A stretch of DNA of 34,044 nucleotides, taken from assembly GCA_947174375.1 (NCBI GenBank), contig CAMWIS010000002.1:1-34044 (forward strand), read 5' to 3'. Shown here in pieces: positions 1-9,786 of the stretch. Under the pieces are notes generated by a model, which did not search any database, was not told the origin of the DNA, and was given only the letters and a program-made list of their open reading frames with translations. The stretch's first letter is position 1; each line of letters opens with the position of its first letter. The translations under genes and the position numbers were made by a program. The stretch comes from an uncultured Bacteroidales bacterium. Lineage in GTDB: Bacteria > Bacteroidota > Bacteroidia > Bacteroidales > P3.

Positions 1-444
1 GATGAGATCGGCACCCGTATACAGCCGCCGTCCCACCGTCGCCGCATCGAACAACACGCTGCCCGTCTGCGCAAACAGCGACAGGCAACTGCAACAGCCA
101 ATCCGCTTGACGGCCACGTCCGCCGGCCGGCGGCTGTACGCCAAGCCCGCGGCGTCCAAAAGCTGCGCCACGGCGTCTTCCCCGCAAAAAATCTGACCGC
201 TCCAGTCCTCCTGCATTCCCAACAGTTGCAGACTCTGTACGGCCGTCTCCACATTCTCGCAATAAATCAGTTTGCCGCCGCGACGCACGAAGTTCTCGGC
301 AAACAGCGCGTCCGGATAGTCGTTGCCCATCGTCGCCACCGGTTCTTCCAAATCGATGGTCGGATAAGGATTCTCTATCGGATAGCTCGTCAAGGCTTCC
401 CGGATATCCTTCAGGATTTTTTCTTTGGACGTCGCTTCTTCCAT
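1..444 (-). CDS. LUD domain (LutC/YkgG-like) protein, 3' end truncated by window edge
   Basis: Open reading frame from ATG (complement of 442-444) to the window edge, 148 codons with no stop: MEEATSKEKILKDIREALTSYPIENPYPTIDLEEPVATMGNDYPDALFAENFVRRGGKLIYCENVETAV...GSVLFDAATVGRRLYTGADLI. Position directly after ftsH matches recalled Bacteroidales gene order. Absent from the ORF track because it has no stop in the window. Confidence 0.65.
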   Translation of the reverse strand, partial: MEEATSKEKILKDIREALTSYPIENPYPTIDLEEPVATMGNDYPDALFAENFVRRGGKLIYCENVETAVQSLQLLGMQEDWSGQIFCGEDAVAQLLDAAGLAYSRRPADVAVKRIGCCSCLSLFAQTGSVLFDAATVGRRLYTGADLI

Positions 445-453
445 CTCGTTATC

Positions 454-2529
454 TTATAAAGCCGTCATCGAAACCGTCGTCTCCGTCGGGTCGGGCGCGG
501 TGGCCGTCAACCCGTTGTCGGCTTCCGGCGCCGCTTCCTCGAACGGTCGTTTGCCGAAAATAGCCTCCACGTCATCGCGGAACATCACTTCCTTGTCGAT
601 GAGCACCTGCGCCAGACGGTCCAGCTTATCCTTGTTTTCGGTCAGAATCCGCTTGGCCTCCGCATAGGCGTCTTCCACCATGCCGCGCACGCGGCGGTCT
701 ATCGTCTCGGCCGTCTTTTCGCTATACGGCTTGCCGAACATATACTCCTGCTGGCCGGTCGAATCGTAATAGCTCAACGGCCCCACGTCCGGATCCATGC
801 CGTAATAGGCCACCATCGCGTAGGCCTGCTGCGTCACCTTCTCCAAATCGTTCAACGCGCCCGTCGAGATACGGCCGAACACGACTTCTTCCGCCGCGCG
901 GCCGCCCAACGTAGCCATCATTTCGTCCCGCATCTGCTCCACGGTCGTAATCTGCCGTTCTTCGGGCAGGTACCAGGCCGCCCCGAGCGACTTGCCGCGC
1001 GGCACGATCGTCACCTTGACCAACGGATTGGCGTAACGCGACATCCAGCTTACCGCGGCATGGCCCGCCTCGTGATAGGCGATGACCCGCTTCTCTTCCT
1101 TCGATATAATCTTGCTGCGCCGTTCCAAACCGCCCACAATGCGGTCGATGGCGTCCAAAAAGTCCTGCTTCTGCACGGCGGCCTTGTCCTTACGCGCGGC
1201 AATCAGGGCCGCTTCGTTGCAGACGTTGGCGATATCCGCGCCCGAGAAACCCGGCGTCTGTTTGGCCAGGAAATCGATTTCCACGCTCGCATCGGTCTTC
1301 ACCGACTTGAGATGCACCTTGAAGATGGCCTTGCGTTCTTCCAACTCCGGCAGTTCCACATGAATCTGACGGTCGAAGCGGCCGGCGCGCATCAACGCGC
1401 GGTCAAGGATATCCGCCCGGTTCGTCGCCGCCAGAATGATGACACCGCTGTTCGTACCGAAGCCGTCCATCTCGGTCAGCAACTGGTTCAACGTATTCTC
1501 CCGCTCGTCGTTGGAGCCCGTATAGGCGTTCTTGCCACGCGCCCGCCCGATGGCGTCTATTTCATCGATGAAGATGATGCTCGGCGCCTTTTCCTTGGCC
1601 GTCTGGAACAAATCCCGCACGCGGGAAGCCCCCACGCCGACGAACATCTCCACGAAGTCCGAGCCCGATATGGAAAAGAACGGCACTTTGGCTTCCCCGG
1701 CCACCGCCTTGGCCAACAGCGTCTTGCCGGTGCCCGGAGGGCCTACGAGCAACGCCCCCTTGGGAATCTTGCCGCCCAACTTGGTATAGCGTTCCGGATT
1801 CTTCAGAAAGTCCACGATTTCCTTGACTTCCACCTTGGCCTCTTCCAAGCCGGCCACATCGTCGAACGTCACGTTGACCGTCGTGTTCTTGCTGTCGTAG
1901 AGCTGCGCCTTGGACTTGCCGAAGCTGAAGACGCCGCCCGCGCCGCCCATGGGGTTGCCGCGCGAGAACATCCTAAATATCATGACGGTCATGAGAATCA
2001 TAAAGCCTATCCAGATAATCGAACCGAGGCTATCCTCCCAAAAGTTCTTCCGGTTCTCCGGCACGGGTTCCACGAGCGGCTGGTTCCAGACCGCCCGGCG
2101 CGCCGAGGCCGACAGCCCCACGGTATCCTGCGCCCGCGCTTCCAACTGCGCGCGTTTCACGTCTTCGGCGAAATCTTCCAGCGACAGGAACTTATAGACA
2201 TAGTATTTCCGGTTCGAGAGGCCGTCTTTGCTCCGCAACTTGGCGTAGGCCGTATCGCCGTAAACCTTGTCGTCCTTGATGTAGATTTCCGCGAATTCCT
2301 TATTGACCACGACGATTTTCGACACATCGCCGGCCTTGAGCATCCGCTCCACCCCGTAGAGGTTCGTATCGTAAGATTTGGGTTCACGGAAACCCGTGGA
2401 CGTCAGTTGCAGATAGATGAACACCAACAGCAACGCCCCGTAAATCCAATAGATATTGAAACGTTTTTTGGGCGCCGGCCGCAATGGGGCGCCGCCGGAC
2501 GGTTGATGCTTTTGCTGATTATTCTCCAT
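454..2529 (-). CDS. ftsH: ATP-dependent zinc metalloprotease FtsH
   Basis: 691 aa; two N-terminal TM regions, Walker A GPPGTGKT, Walker [15 protein letters not shown] region, HEAGH zinc-protease motif. Confidence 0.98.
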   Translation of the reverse strand: MENNQQKHQPSGGAPLRPAPKKRFNIYWIYGALLLVFIYLQLTSTGFREPKSYDTNLYGVERMLKAGDVSKIVVVNKEFAEIYIKDDKVYGDTAYAKLRSKDGLSNRKYYVYKFLSLEDFAEDVKRAQLEARAQDTVGLSASARRAVWNQPLVEPVPENRKNFWEDSLGSIIWIGFMILMTVMIFRMFSRGNPMGGAGGVFSFGKSKAQLYDSKNTTVNVTFDDVAGLEEAKVEVKEIVDFLKNPERYTKLGGKIPKGALLVGPPGTGKTLLAKAVAGEAKVPFFSISGSDFVEMFVGVGASRVRDLFQTAKEKAPSIIFIDEIDAIGRARGKNAYTGSNDERENTLNQLLTEMDGFGTNSGVIILAATNRADILDRALMRAGRFDRQIHVELPELEERKAIFKVHLKSVKTDASVEIDFLAKQTPGFSGADIANVCNEAALIAARKDKAAVQKQDFLDAIDRIVGGLERRSKIISKEEKRVIAYHEAGHAAVSWMSRYANPLVKVTIVPRGKSLGAAWYLPEERQITTVEQMRDEMMATLGGRAAEEVVFGRISTGALNDLEKVTQQAYAMVAYYGMDPDVGPLSYYDSTGQQEYMFGKPYSEKTAETIDRRVRGMVEDAYAEAKRILTENKDKLDRLAQVLIDKEVMFRDDVEAIFGKRPFEEAAPEADNGLTATAPDPTETTVSMTAL

Positions 2530-2935
2530 GTTCTTCTTCGTAAGTCGTTATATGGGCGTCTCCCCATAAATCCTCCAATTTGTAATGCTGCCGCACGTCC
2601 CGCTGGAACACGTGCACGACCAAGCCGCCGTAATCCAACAATATCCATTCGGCATTGGCGTAGCCTTCCTTATGCAACGGATCGATGCCGCAGGCCTCGT
2701 AAAGCCGGTCGGCCACGCCGTCGGCAATCGCCCGTACCTGCGTGCCGGAAAGCGCTTCGGCTATCAAGAAATAATCGAACGTCGAACCGACGGCCTTACG
2801 CAAATCCAAACTCCGGATGCGTTCGGCTTTCTTGTCCTGCATGGCCGCCACCGCTTCTTGCAGATAGCGGGCCTCGTCCGACTGCTTCCGTCTCCGCGTC
2901 GGAGCCGGTGTGGTTTCACTCGTTTTCTTTGGCAT
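2519..2935 (-). CDS. rsfS: Ribosome silencing factor RsfS (Iojap/YbeB family)
   Basis: Start set at MPKKTSETTP... (CAT at 2933-2935) rather than the ORF-track start at 3022, which would overlap rmlD. Contains FDYFLIAEALSGTQVRAIADGV and EGYANAEWILLDYGGLVVHVFQRDVRQHYKLEDLWGDA, typical of RsfS. Confidence 0.95.
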   Translation of the reverse strand: MPKKTSETTPAPTRRRKQSDEARYLQEAVAAMQDKKAERIRSLDLRKAVGSTFDYFLIAEALSGTQVRAIADGVADRLYEACGIDPLHKEGYANAEWILLDYGGLVVHVFQRDVRQHYKLEDLWGDAHITTYEEEHGE

Positions 2936-2948
2936 ATAATCCCCTACA

Positions 2949-3851
2949 CTATTGTATTTTGAGTTCCGGATCGGCCAGCATCTTATCCAACGCGGCTTCC
3001 CATGTCGGAATATACAGGCCATAGACCCGTTTTACCTTCGTTTTATCCAATACGCTGTACATCGGCCGCCGACAGGTGGCCGGATATTCGGAGGTCGCGA
3101 TGGGATTCACGACGCAGTTCGCATGAATCTTATGCATGATGGCCATCGCGAATTCGCACCAGCTGCAATGCTCCTCGTTCGTATAGTGGAATATCTCGAT
3201 GCCCCGCTTATGCGCACGGTGTCCGGCGCCAATCATGACCAACAGGGCTTCGGCCAGGTCGCGCGCCCAGGTCGGACTGCCGAACTGGTCGGCCACGACA
3301 TGCAACTCGCTCCGTTCCCGGCTCAGCCGCATCATCGTCTTGACGAAATTCTTGCCGAACGCGGAATACAGCCAGGCCGTCCTTACAATCAGGCCGTCCC
3401 CGCCCGCCTTCAGCATTTCCTCCTCACCGGCCCGCTTGGACGCGCCATATACACCGGTCGGATTCGGCCGGTCGTCCTCCCGGTAGGGTTCGTCCTGCGT
3501 TCCGTCAAACACATAGTCGGTGGAGATATGCACGAGATAGATGCCCAACTCGGCACACACCTGCGCCAACACGCCCACCCCGTCCCGGTTGACGGCATAG
3601 GCCGCGCTCTCGTCCGTTTCCGCCTGTTCCACATTGGTATAGGCCGCCGCGTTGATAACGACGTTGATTCGGTTCACGCCCAAATAACTCCGCACATCCG
3701 ACCAGTTGCAGATATCCAATACATCCATATCCGCAAACAGCATCGGGCCTTCCTTGAAACGCCCTTCCTTGTAAAGACGTTGCAGTTCCATGCCCAACTG
3801 TCCGTTGCTGCCCGTTACCAATACCCGGGTATCGCCGCCATTGCCCGCCAT
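2949..3851 (-). CDS. rfbD: dTDP-4-dehydrorhamnose reductase-like SDR (RmlD/RfbD family)
   Basis: 300 aa; VLVTGSNGQLG NAD(P)-binding motif, HISTDYVFDG, YGASKRAGEE (YxxxK), VRTAWLYSAFGKNFVKTM, DQFGSPTWARDLA. Confidence 0.88.
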   Translation of the reverse strand: MAGNGGDTRVLVTGSNGQLGMELQRLYKEGRFKEGPMLFADMDVLDICNWSDVRSYLGVNRINVVINAAAYTNVEQAETDESAAYAVNRDGVGVLAQVCAELGIYLVHISTDYVFDGTQDEPYREDDRPNPTGVYGASKRAGEEEMLKAGGDGLIVRTAWLYSAFGKNFVKTMMRLSRERSELHVVADQFGSPTWARDLAEALLVMIGAGHRAHKRGIEIFHYTNEEHCSWCEFAMAIMHKIHANCVVNPIATSEYPATCRRPMYSVLDKTKVKRVYGLYIPTWEAALDKMLADPELKIQ

Positions 3852-3854
3852 AAC

Positions 3855-4796
3855 CTATATCGTTTTCAATTGTTGTTCAAAATAGGCGATCGTCTTCTTC
3901 AAACCCTCTTCCAACTGGATATGCGGTTCCCAATCCAAGCGTTCCTTGGCCAGACGGATATCCGGCCGGCGTTGCGTCGGATCATCCGACGGCAAGGGCT
4001 TGCGAATCAACTTGGAGGCGCTGCCGGTCATGGCGATGACTTTTTCCGCCAATTCCAAAATCGTGAATTCATGCGGATTACCGATATTGACCGGGCCTAT
4101 GAACGATTCGTCGGTCGCCATCATGCGCGTCATACCGGCCACCAGGTCGTCGATATATTGGAAACTGCGCGTTTGGGAACCGTCGCCGTAAATCGTGATA
4201 TCCTCCCCTTTGAGGGCCTGCACGATGAAATTGGAAACGACCCGCCCGTCGTTCATGAGCATACGCGGGCCGTAGGTATTGAAAATACGGATAATTTTGA
4301 TGCGCACGCCGTTCTGACGGTGGTAGTCCATGAACAGCGTCTCCGCGCAACGTTTGCCCTCGTCGTAGCAGGAACGGAGCCCTATCGGATTGACATTGCC
4401 CCAATAAGCCTCCACCTGCGGATGTACGGCCGGGTCGCCATAAACCTCACTCGTCGAGGCCTGCAAGACCTTCGCCTTGACGCGCTTGGCCAAGCCGAGC
4501 ATATTGATGGCCCCCATGACCGACGTCTTGACCGTCTTGATCGGATTGTATTGATAGTGTACGGGGGAAGCGGGACAAGCCAGATTGTAGATTTCATCCA
4601 CCTCGGCGAAATAAGGGGTCGTCACATCGTGGCGCACCAGTTCGAAATAGGGATTCGACAACAGATGCACAATGTTAGCCTTACGCCCCGTAAAGTAATT
4701 GTCCAGACAGATGACCTCATGCCCTTGCCCGAGCAGATACTCGCACAGATGTGAACCGATGAACCCGGCGCCGCCCGTTACCAAAATACGTTTCAT
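3855..4796 (-). CDS. UDP-glucuronate decarboxylase / UDP-xylose synthase-type SDR
   Basis: 313 aa; [79 protein letters not shown] signature motifs. Confidence 0.9.
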   Translation of the reverse strand: MKRILVTGGAGFIGSHLCEYLLGQGHEVICLDNYFTGRKANIVHLLSNPYFELVRHDVTTPYFAEVDEIYNLACPASPVHYQYNPIKTVKTSVMGAINMLGLAKRVKAKVLQASTSEVYGDPAVHPQVEAYWGNVNPIGLRSCYDEGKRCAETLFMDYHRQNGVRIKIIRIFNTYGPRMLMNDGRVVSNFIVQALKGEDITIYGDGSQTRSFQYIDDLVAGMTRMMATDESFIGPVNIGNPHEFTILELAEKVIAMTGSASKLIRKPLPSDDPTQRRPDIRLAKERLDWEPHIQLEEGLKKTIAYFEQQLKTI

Positions 4797-4810
4797 ACTA
4801 CCTTAGTTTA

Positions 4811-6124
4811 TCATAAACCTATTCCGAAATAAGCGAAACCCGCCTGTTCCACATCCCGACGTTCGTACAGGTTACGGCCGTCGAACAATACCCGCGTCCG
4901 CATCGTATCGCCGATGCGCCGCCAGTCCGGCGAGCGGAACTCCGTCCACTCCGTCACGAGGAACAGCGCGTCGGTATCGGCCGCCGCTTCATAGATATCG
5001 TTGCAATAGGTGATGCGGTCGCCAATCCGGCGACGGCATTCGTCCATCGCCACCGGGTCGTAGGCCTTTACCGTGCAGCCGGCCTTGATGAACTCGTCTA
5101 TCATGACCAACGACGGCGCCTCCCGCATATCGTCCGTGCCCGGCTTGAACGCCAAGCCCCACAACCCGACCGTCTTGCCCTGCAGGCTGCCGTTGGCGAA
5201 ATCCGAATACTTGCGGAACATCAGCGACTTCTGCCGTTCGTTGACGGCTTCCACGGCCTTGAGCACCCGCATATCGTAGCCCTCGCCGTCGGCCGTCTTG
5301 ATCAAGGCCTTGACGTCTTTGGGAAAGCAGGATCCGCCGTAGCCGATGCCCGGGTAAAGGAACTTGCTGCCGATACGGGAATCCGACCCCATGCCCTTGC
5401 GCACGTGATCCACATTCGCGCCCACTTTCTCGCACAGGTTCGCGACATCGTTCATGAAACTGATACGCGTGGCCAGCATGGCGTTGGCCGCATACTTCGT
5501 CATCTCGGCCGACGGCACGTCCATGAACAGCACCGGATGGCCGTTCAACGTAAACGGCTTGTACAGACGCCCCATGACGTCCCGCGCACGTTCCGACTCC
5601 ACCCCCACGACAATGCGTTCGGGATACATGAAATCCTTGACGGCCGAACCTTCCTTGAGGAACTCCGGATTCGAGGCCACATCGAAATCAACGTTCACGC
5701 CCCGGGCCGCCAACTCCTGCGCCACCGCCTGCTTCACCTTGCGGGCCGTGCCGACCGGCACCGTGCTCTTGGTCACCAACAGCACGTAGTCGTTCATGTT
5801 ACGTCCCACCTCGCGCGCCACATCCAGCACATAGCGCAGGTCGGCGCTGCCGTCCTCGTCGGGCGGCGTCCCCACGGCGCAGAAAATAACTTCCGCCCCC
5901 TGCATCGCGTCCTTCAACGAGGTCGAAAACGTCAGACGGCCTTTATCCACGTTCCGAACCAGCAGCTCTTCCAAGCCCTGTTCGAAAATCGGCGCGCGTT
6001 TTTGGTTCAGCATATCGATCTTACGCTGATCCACATCCACGCAGCATACCTCTATGCCCACATCGGCGAAACAAACGCCGGTCACGAGACCGACATAACC
6101 GGTCCCCACGATCGTTATCTTCAT
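4811..6124 (-). CDS. ugd: UDP-glucose 6-dehydrogenase
   Basis: 437 aa; MKITIVGTGYVGLVTGVCFAD, TKSTVPVGTA, NPEFLKEGSAVKDF, PGIGYGGSCFPKDV (catalytic Cys), FKPGTDDMREAPS. Confidence 0.96.
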   Translation of the reverse strand: MKITIVGTGYVGLVTGVCFADVGIEVCCVDVDQRKIDMLNQKRAPIFEQGLEELLVRNVDKGRLTFSTSLKDAMQGAEVIFCAVGTPPDEDGSADLRYVLDVAREVGRNMNDYVLLVTKSTVPVGTARKVKQAVAQELAARGVNVDFDVASNPEFLKEGSAVKDFMYPERIVVGVESERARDVMGRLYKPFTLNGHPVLFMDVPSAEMTKYAANAMLATRISFMNDVANLCEKVGANVDHVRKGMGSDSRIGSKFLYPGIGYGGSCFPKDVKALIKTADGEGYDMRVLKAVEAVNERQKSLMFRKYSDFANGSLQGKTVGLWGLAFKPGTDDMREAPSLVMIDEFIKAGCTVKAYDPVAMDECRRRIGDRITYCNDIYEAAADTDALFLVTEWTEFRSPDWRRIGDTMRTRVLFDGRNLYERRDVEQAGFAYFGIGL

Positions 6125-6194
6125 AGCTTATCTTTTCTGCCGGTGCCCCCGCCCGCCGGATACCCGCGGACATAAAGCGCCCAACATAAACCTA

Positions 6195-6202
6195 CAAAAT
6201 TA
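6195..6202 (-). promoter_or_regulatory. Candidate Bacteroidetes -7 element (TAATTTTG) for the ugd-to-ftsH operon
   Basis: CAAAATTA on + strand is TAATTTTG on -, matching TAnnTTTG about 70 nt upstream of the ugd start. No good -33 TTTG at 19-21 nt spacing. Confidence 0.35.
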
Positions 6203-6297
6203 AAGAATTTTTAGCAATTTTCCATATTCTTGCCTTTCGACACGACTCCCGCCCCATGCCGTACCGAAGTGCCGTTTCAATCTTTTTTCAACATTTG

Positions 6298-6328
6298 TTT
6301 GTTATTTATATTTTTTTTACTAACTTTG
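6298..6328 (+). promoter_or_regulatory. Bacteroidetes housekeeping promoter for the ribosomal super-operon
   Basis: TTTG (6298-6301), 19-bp spacer, TAACTTTG (6321-6328); matches the TTTG/19-21/TAnnTTTG consensus. 56 nt remain to the rpsL ATG. Confidence 0.8.
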
Positions 6329-6384
6329 CCATCCTTTAAAAACGCAAATTTTAAACACGTTAACTTAAACATTAACAATAAGAT

Positions 6385-6762
6385 ATGCCAACAATTCAAC
6401 AATTAGTTCGCAAAGGGCGTCAGCAAATCACGGACAAAAGCAAGTCGCCCGCGTTGGATGCCTGCCCCCAGCGTCGTGGGGTTTGTGTGCGCGTTTACAC
6501 GACTACGCCTAAGAAGCCTAACTCCGCCATGCGTAAGGTAGCGAGAGTACGTCTGACCAATCAGAAAGAGGTGAACGCCTACATTCCCGGCGAAGGCCAC
6601 AACCTGCAGGAACACTCGATCGTCATGATCCGTGGCGGCCGTGTGAAGGACCTCCCCGGCGTAAGATACCATATCATCCGCGGTGCTTTGGATACGTCCG
6701 GCGTGGAAGGGCGCAACCAACGCCGTTCCAAATACGGTACCAAACGTCCCAAGAAGAAATAG
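6385..6762 (+). CDS. rpsL: 30S ribosomal protein S12
   Basis: 125 aa, [13 protein letters not shown]...[17 protein letters not shown]...[17 protein letters not shown]. Confidence 0.99.
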   Translation: MPTIQQLVRKGRQQITDKSKSPALDACPQRRGVCVRVYTTTPKKPNSAMRKVARVRLTNQKEVNAYIPGEGHNLQEHSIVMIRGGRVKDLPGVRYHIIRGALDTSGVEGRNQRRSKYGTKRPKKK

Positions 6763-6818
6763 GCAGCCTGAGGCTATTATATAATAATGTATATTGACGC
6801 GTAAAATCATCGCAAGAA

Positions 6819-7286
6819 ATGAGAAAATCAACGCCTAAAAAGAGAGTCATTTTACCGGACCCCAAATACCATGACGTATTGGTAAGCAAATTCATCAACA
6901 ACTTGATGTACTCCGGCAAAAAGAACATAGCGCACGAACTGTTCTACGACGCCATCGACGTCGTTTCCGAAAAGACGAAGGAAGACGGTTTGGAAGTATG
7001 GAAGAAAGCGCTTTCGAACGTAACGCCTTCCGTAGAGGTACGCAGCCGCCGTGTCGGTGGCGCCACGTTCCAGATTCCTTCCGAAATCCGTCCGGAACGC
7101 AAACAGTCGTTGGGTATGAAGATGCTCATCAACTATGCCCGCAAACGCAGCGAGAAATCCATGAGCCTGAAACTGGCCGGCGAAATCATGTCGGCTTACA
7201 AGGAAGAAGGCGCCGCTTTCAAACGCAAGGAAGAAATCCACAGAATGGCCGAAGCCAACAAAGCGTTCTCGCATTTTAAATTTTAA
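6819..7286 (+). CDS. rpsG: 30S ribosomal protein S7
   Basis: 155 aa, [35 protein letters not shown]...[17 protein letters not shown]. Confidence 0.99.
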   Translation: MRKSTPKKRVILPDPKYHDVLVSKFINNLMYSGKKNIAHELFYDAIDVVSEKTKEDGLEVWKKALSNVTPSVEVRSRRVGGATFQIPSEIRPERKQSLGMKMLINYARKRSEKSMSLKLAGEIMSAYKEEGAAFKRKEEIHRMAEANKAFSHFKF

Positions 7287-7301
7287 GGAACTACACATTA
7301 G

Positions 7302-9392
7302 ATGGCACACGATTTAGCAAAGACGAGAAACATCGGCATCATGGCGCACATTGATGCCGGTAAGACGACTTGTTCCGAACGTATCCTGTACTATACCGGT
7401 AAGAACCACAAAATCGGCGAAACGCACGACGGTTCGGCCACGATGGACTGGATGGCGCAGGAACAGGAAAGAGGTATCACGATTACGTCCGCCGCGACGA
7501 CCGTTTTCTGGAAATACCGCAACGACAGTTACAAGATTAACCTGATCGACACCCCGGGGCACGTGGACTTCACCGTGGAAGTTGAACGCTCCCTGCGTGT
7601 ATTGGACGGCGCCGTCGCTTTGTTCTGCGCCGTGGGCGGCGTACAGCCCCAGTCCGAAACCGTTTGGCGTCAGGCCAACAAATATAAGGTGCCCCGTATC
7701 GCGTTCGTCAACAAGATGGACCGTACCGGCGCCGACTTCTTCAATGTCGTGACCCAAATCAAGGAACGTCTGCAGGCCAAGCCGGTCGTTTTGACGATTC
7801 CCATCGGTCAGGAAGACACGTTCAAGGGCGTGGTGGACGTTATCGCCCGCAAGGCCTTTGAATGGAACGAAGAAGACAAGGGTCTCACGTTCTTCGAAGT
7901 GCCCATCCCCGACGATTTGAAAGACACGGTGGAAGAGTACCACAACCGTCTGTTGGAAGAAGTGGCCGAGTTGGACGAGAACTTGATGACCAAATACTTC
8001 GATGATCCGAGCACAATTACCGAAGACGAAATCATCGCCGCCATCCGCAAGGCGACGGTCGAAATGACGATCAACCCGGTATTGTGCGGTTCGGCCTTCA
8101 AGAACAAGGGCATCCAGCTCCTGCTCGACGCCGTGGCCCGCTACCTGCCGAGCCCGTTGGACGTGGAAGCCATCGTAGGTGTCAACCCCAAAACCGGCGA
8201 CGAGGAATCGCGCAAAGTCGATGTAAACGAACCGTTCAGCGCCTTGGCGTTCAAGATCGCGACCGACCCGTTCGTTGGCCGTATCGCTTTCTTCCGCGTT
8301 TACTCCGGTGCCCTGGACGCCGGTTCCTACGTGCTCAACGCCTCCACCGGCAAGAAAGAACGTATCTCCCGCATCTTGCAGATGCACTCCAATAAACAGC
8401 AACCGATGGACCGCATCGAAACCGGTGACATCGGCGCGGCCGTGGGTTTCAAGGAAATCAAGACCGGTAACACGCTCTGCGATGAAAACCACCCGATTAT
8501 CCTCGAATCCATGACATTCCCCGACCCGGTTATCAGCATCGCGATCGAACCCGTTTCGCAGGCCGATGTCGATAAACTGTCGAACGGGCTCGCGAAATTG
8601 GCGGAAGAAGACCCGACGTTCCAGGTTCACTCCGACGAGAACTCCGGCCAGACCGTTATCAGCGGTATGGGCGAGTTGCACTTGGATGTACTGATTGACC
8701 GTCTGCGTCGCGAATTCCATGTGGAATGCAACCAGGGCAAACCCCAGGTGGCCTACAAGGAAGCCGTATGCTCCACGGTTCAGCACCGTGAGGTTTACAA
8801 GAAGCAGACCGGTGGTCGCGGTAAGTTCGCCGACATCATCTTTGAAGTATCCCCCGCCGACGAAGGCGTCAAGGGCCTCCAGTTCATCAACGAAGTCAAG
8901 GGCGGTAACATTCCCAAGGAATTCATCCCGTCGATTGAAAAAGGCTTCAAGGCCTCTTTGGAAAACGGTGTTCTGGCCGGCTATCCGCTCGAAAGCCTCA
9001 AGGTACGTCTGATCGATGGTTCGTTCCACCCGGTTGACTCCGATGCGCTTTCGTTCGAAGTCTGCGCCAAGATCGGCTTCAAGGAAGCTTGCCGCAAGGC
9101 CAAGTCCGTATTGCTCGAACCGATTATGTCCCTGGAAATCGAAACGCCGGACGATTACGTCGGCGATGTTTCCAGCGACTTGAACCGCCGTCGCGGTATC
9201 ATGGAAGGCATCGAAGCCAAAGTGGGCGGCCAGGCCATCCGCGCCAAGGTGCCTCTGGCGGAAATGTTCGGCTATGTGACGGCTCTGCGTACGCTCAGCT
9301 CCGGTCGCGCCAGCTCCACGATGGAGTACGCCTACCACGCCGAAGCGCCGGCCAACATTACGGAAGAAGTAATCAAACAAGCCAATAAATAG
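7302..9392 (+). CDS. fusA: Elongation factor G
   Basis: 696 aa; [28 protein letters not shown] GTPase motifs and C-terminal EF-G domains. Confidence 0.98.
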   Translation: MAHDLAKTRNIGIMAHIDAGKTTCSERILYYTGKNHKIGETHDGSATMDWMAQEQERGITITSAATTVFWKYRNDSYKINLIDTPGHVDFTVEVERSLRVLDGAVALFCAVGGVQPQSETVWRQANKYKVPRIAFVNKMDRTGADFFNVVTQIKERLQAKPVVLTIPIGQEDTFKGVVDVIARKAFEWNEEDKGLTFFEVPIPDDLKDTVEEYHNRLLEEVAELDENLMTKYFDDPSTITEDEIIAAIRKATVEMTINPVLCGSAFKNKGIQLLLDAVARYLPSPLDVEAIVGVNPKTGDEESRKVDVNEPFSALAFKIATDPFVGRIAFFRVYSGALDAGSYVLNASTGKKERISRILQMHSNKQQPMDRIETGDIGAAVGFKEIKTGNTLCDENHPIILESMTFPDPVISIAIEPVSQADVDKLSNGLAKLAEEDPTFQVHSDENSGQTVISGMGELHLDVLIDRLRREFHVECNQGKPQVAYKEAVCSTVQHREVYKKQTGGRGKFADIIFEVSPADEGVKGLQFINEVKGGNIPKEFIPSIEKGFKASLENGVLAGYPLESLKVRLIDGSFHPVDSDALSFEVCAKIGFKEACRKAKSVLLEPIMSLEIETPDDYVGDVSSDLNRRRGIMEGIEAKVGGQAIRAKVPLAEMFGYVTALRTLSSGRASSTMEYAYHAEAPANITEEVIKQANK

Positions 9393-9408
9393 TTAAAATT
9401 TTTTAACC

Positions 9409-9714
9409 GTGAGTCAAAGAATCAGAATCAAACTCAAGTCTTACGACTACAATTTGGTCGACAAGTCGGCCGAAAAGATCGTAAAGACGGTGAAGCTCAC
9501 AGGGGCGATGATCAACGGACCCATTCCCCTGCCGACGAACAAAAAGATCTTCACCGTGAACCGTTCCACGTTCGTGAACAAGAAGTCGCGGGAACAGTTC
9601 GAATTGTCTTCCTACAAACGTCTGCTCGACATCCACAGCAGCAGCTCCAAGACCATCGACGCGCTGATGAAGCTGGAATTGCCGAGCGGTGTAGAAGTGG
9701 AAATCAAAGTCTGA
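9409..9714 (+). CDS. rpsJ: 30S ribosomal protein S10 (GTG start)
   Basis: 101 aa, [25 protein letters not shown]...; start codon GTG at 9409-9411. Confidence 0.98.
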   Translation: MSQRIRIKLKSYDYNLVDKSAEKIVKTVKLTGAMINGPIPLPTNKKIFTVNRSTFVNKKSREQFELSSYKRLLDIHSSSSKTIDALMKLELPSGVEVEIKV

Positions 9715-9786
9715 TGACCGTCCGCACCTCGAGACAACGTAAAAGACAAAAACTTTTTGACACAGAAACCATAAACAAGCATTAAT

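Noticed and set aside
2-667. Short plus-strand ORFs at the window start (64, 77, 80 aa)
   Set aside because: The minus strand has a continuous LUD-family frame followed by the end of ftsH; these are antisense noise.
1060-3024. 654-aa plus-strand ORF antisense to ftsH/rsfS
   Set aside because: Codon-aligned antisense frame of a real gene; no recognisable family, composition rich in R/H/A/G as expected for an antisense artefact.
2952-4754. 600-aa plus-strand ORF antisense to rfbD and the decarboxylase
   Set aside because: The two minus-strand genes share a frame and avoid TTA/CTA/TCA, so the antisense frame stays open by chance.
6763-6818. AGCC-TGA-GGCT mini-hairpin and TATAATAAT run between rpsL and rpsG as attenuator or promoter
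   Set aside because: 4-bp stem with no T-tract, and no TAnnTTTG match; too weak.
7314-9380. 688-aa minus-strand ORF over fusA
   Set aside because: Aligned antisense frame of a highly expressed, codon-biased gene; no domain recognised.
7302-9392. fusA as the unusual GTP-independent EF-G2 paralog described in Bacteroides
   Set aside because: All canonical GTPase motifs are present ([18 protein letters not shown]) and it lies in the standard ribosomal operon, so it is best called ordinary EF-G.
9715-9786. 72-nt rpsJ-rplC spacer as an L4-type S10 leader
   Set aside because: No convincing long helix found by eye; the sequence is mostly A-rich single-stranded-looking.
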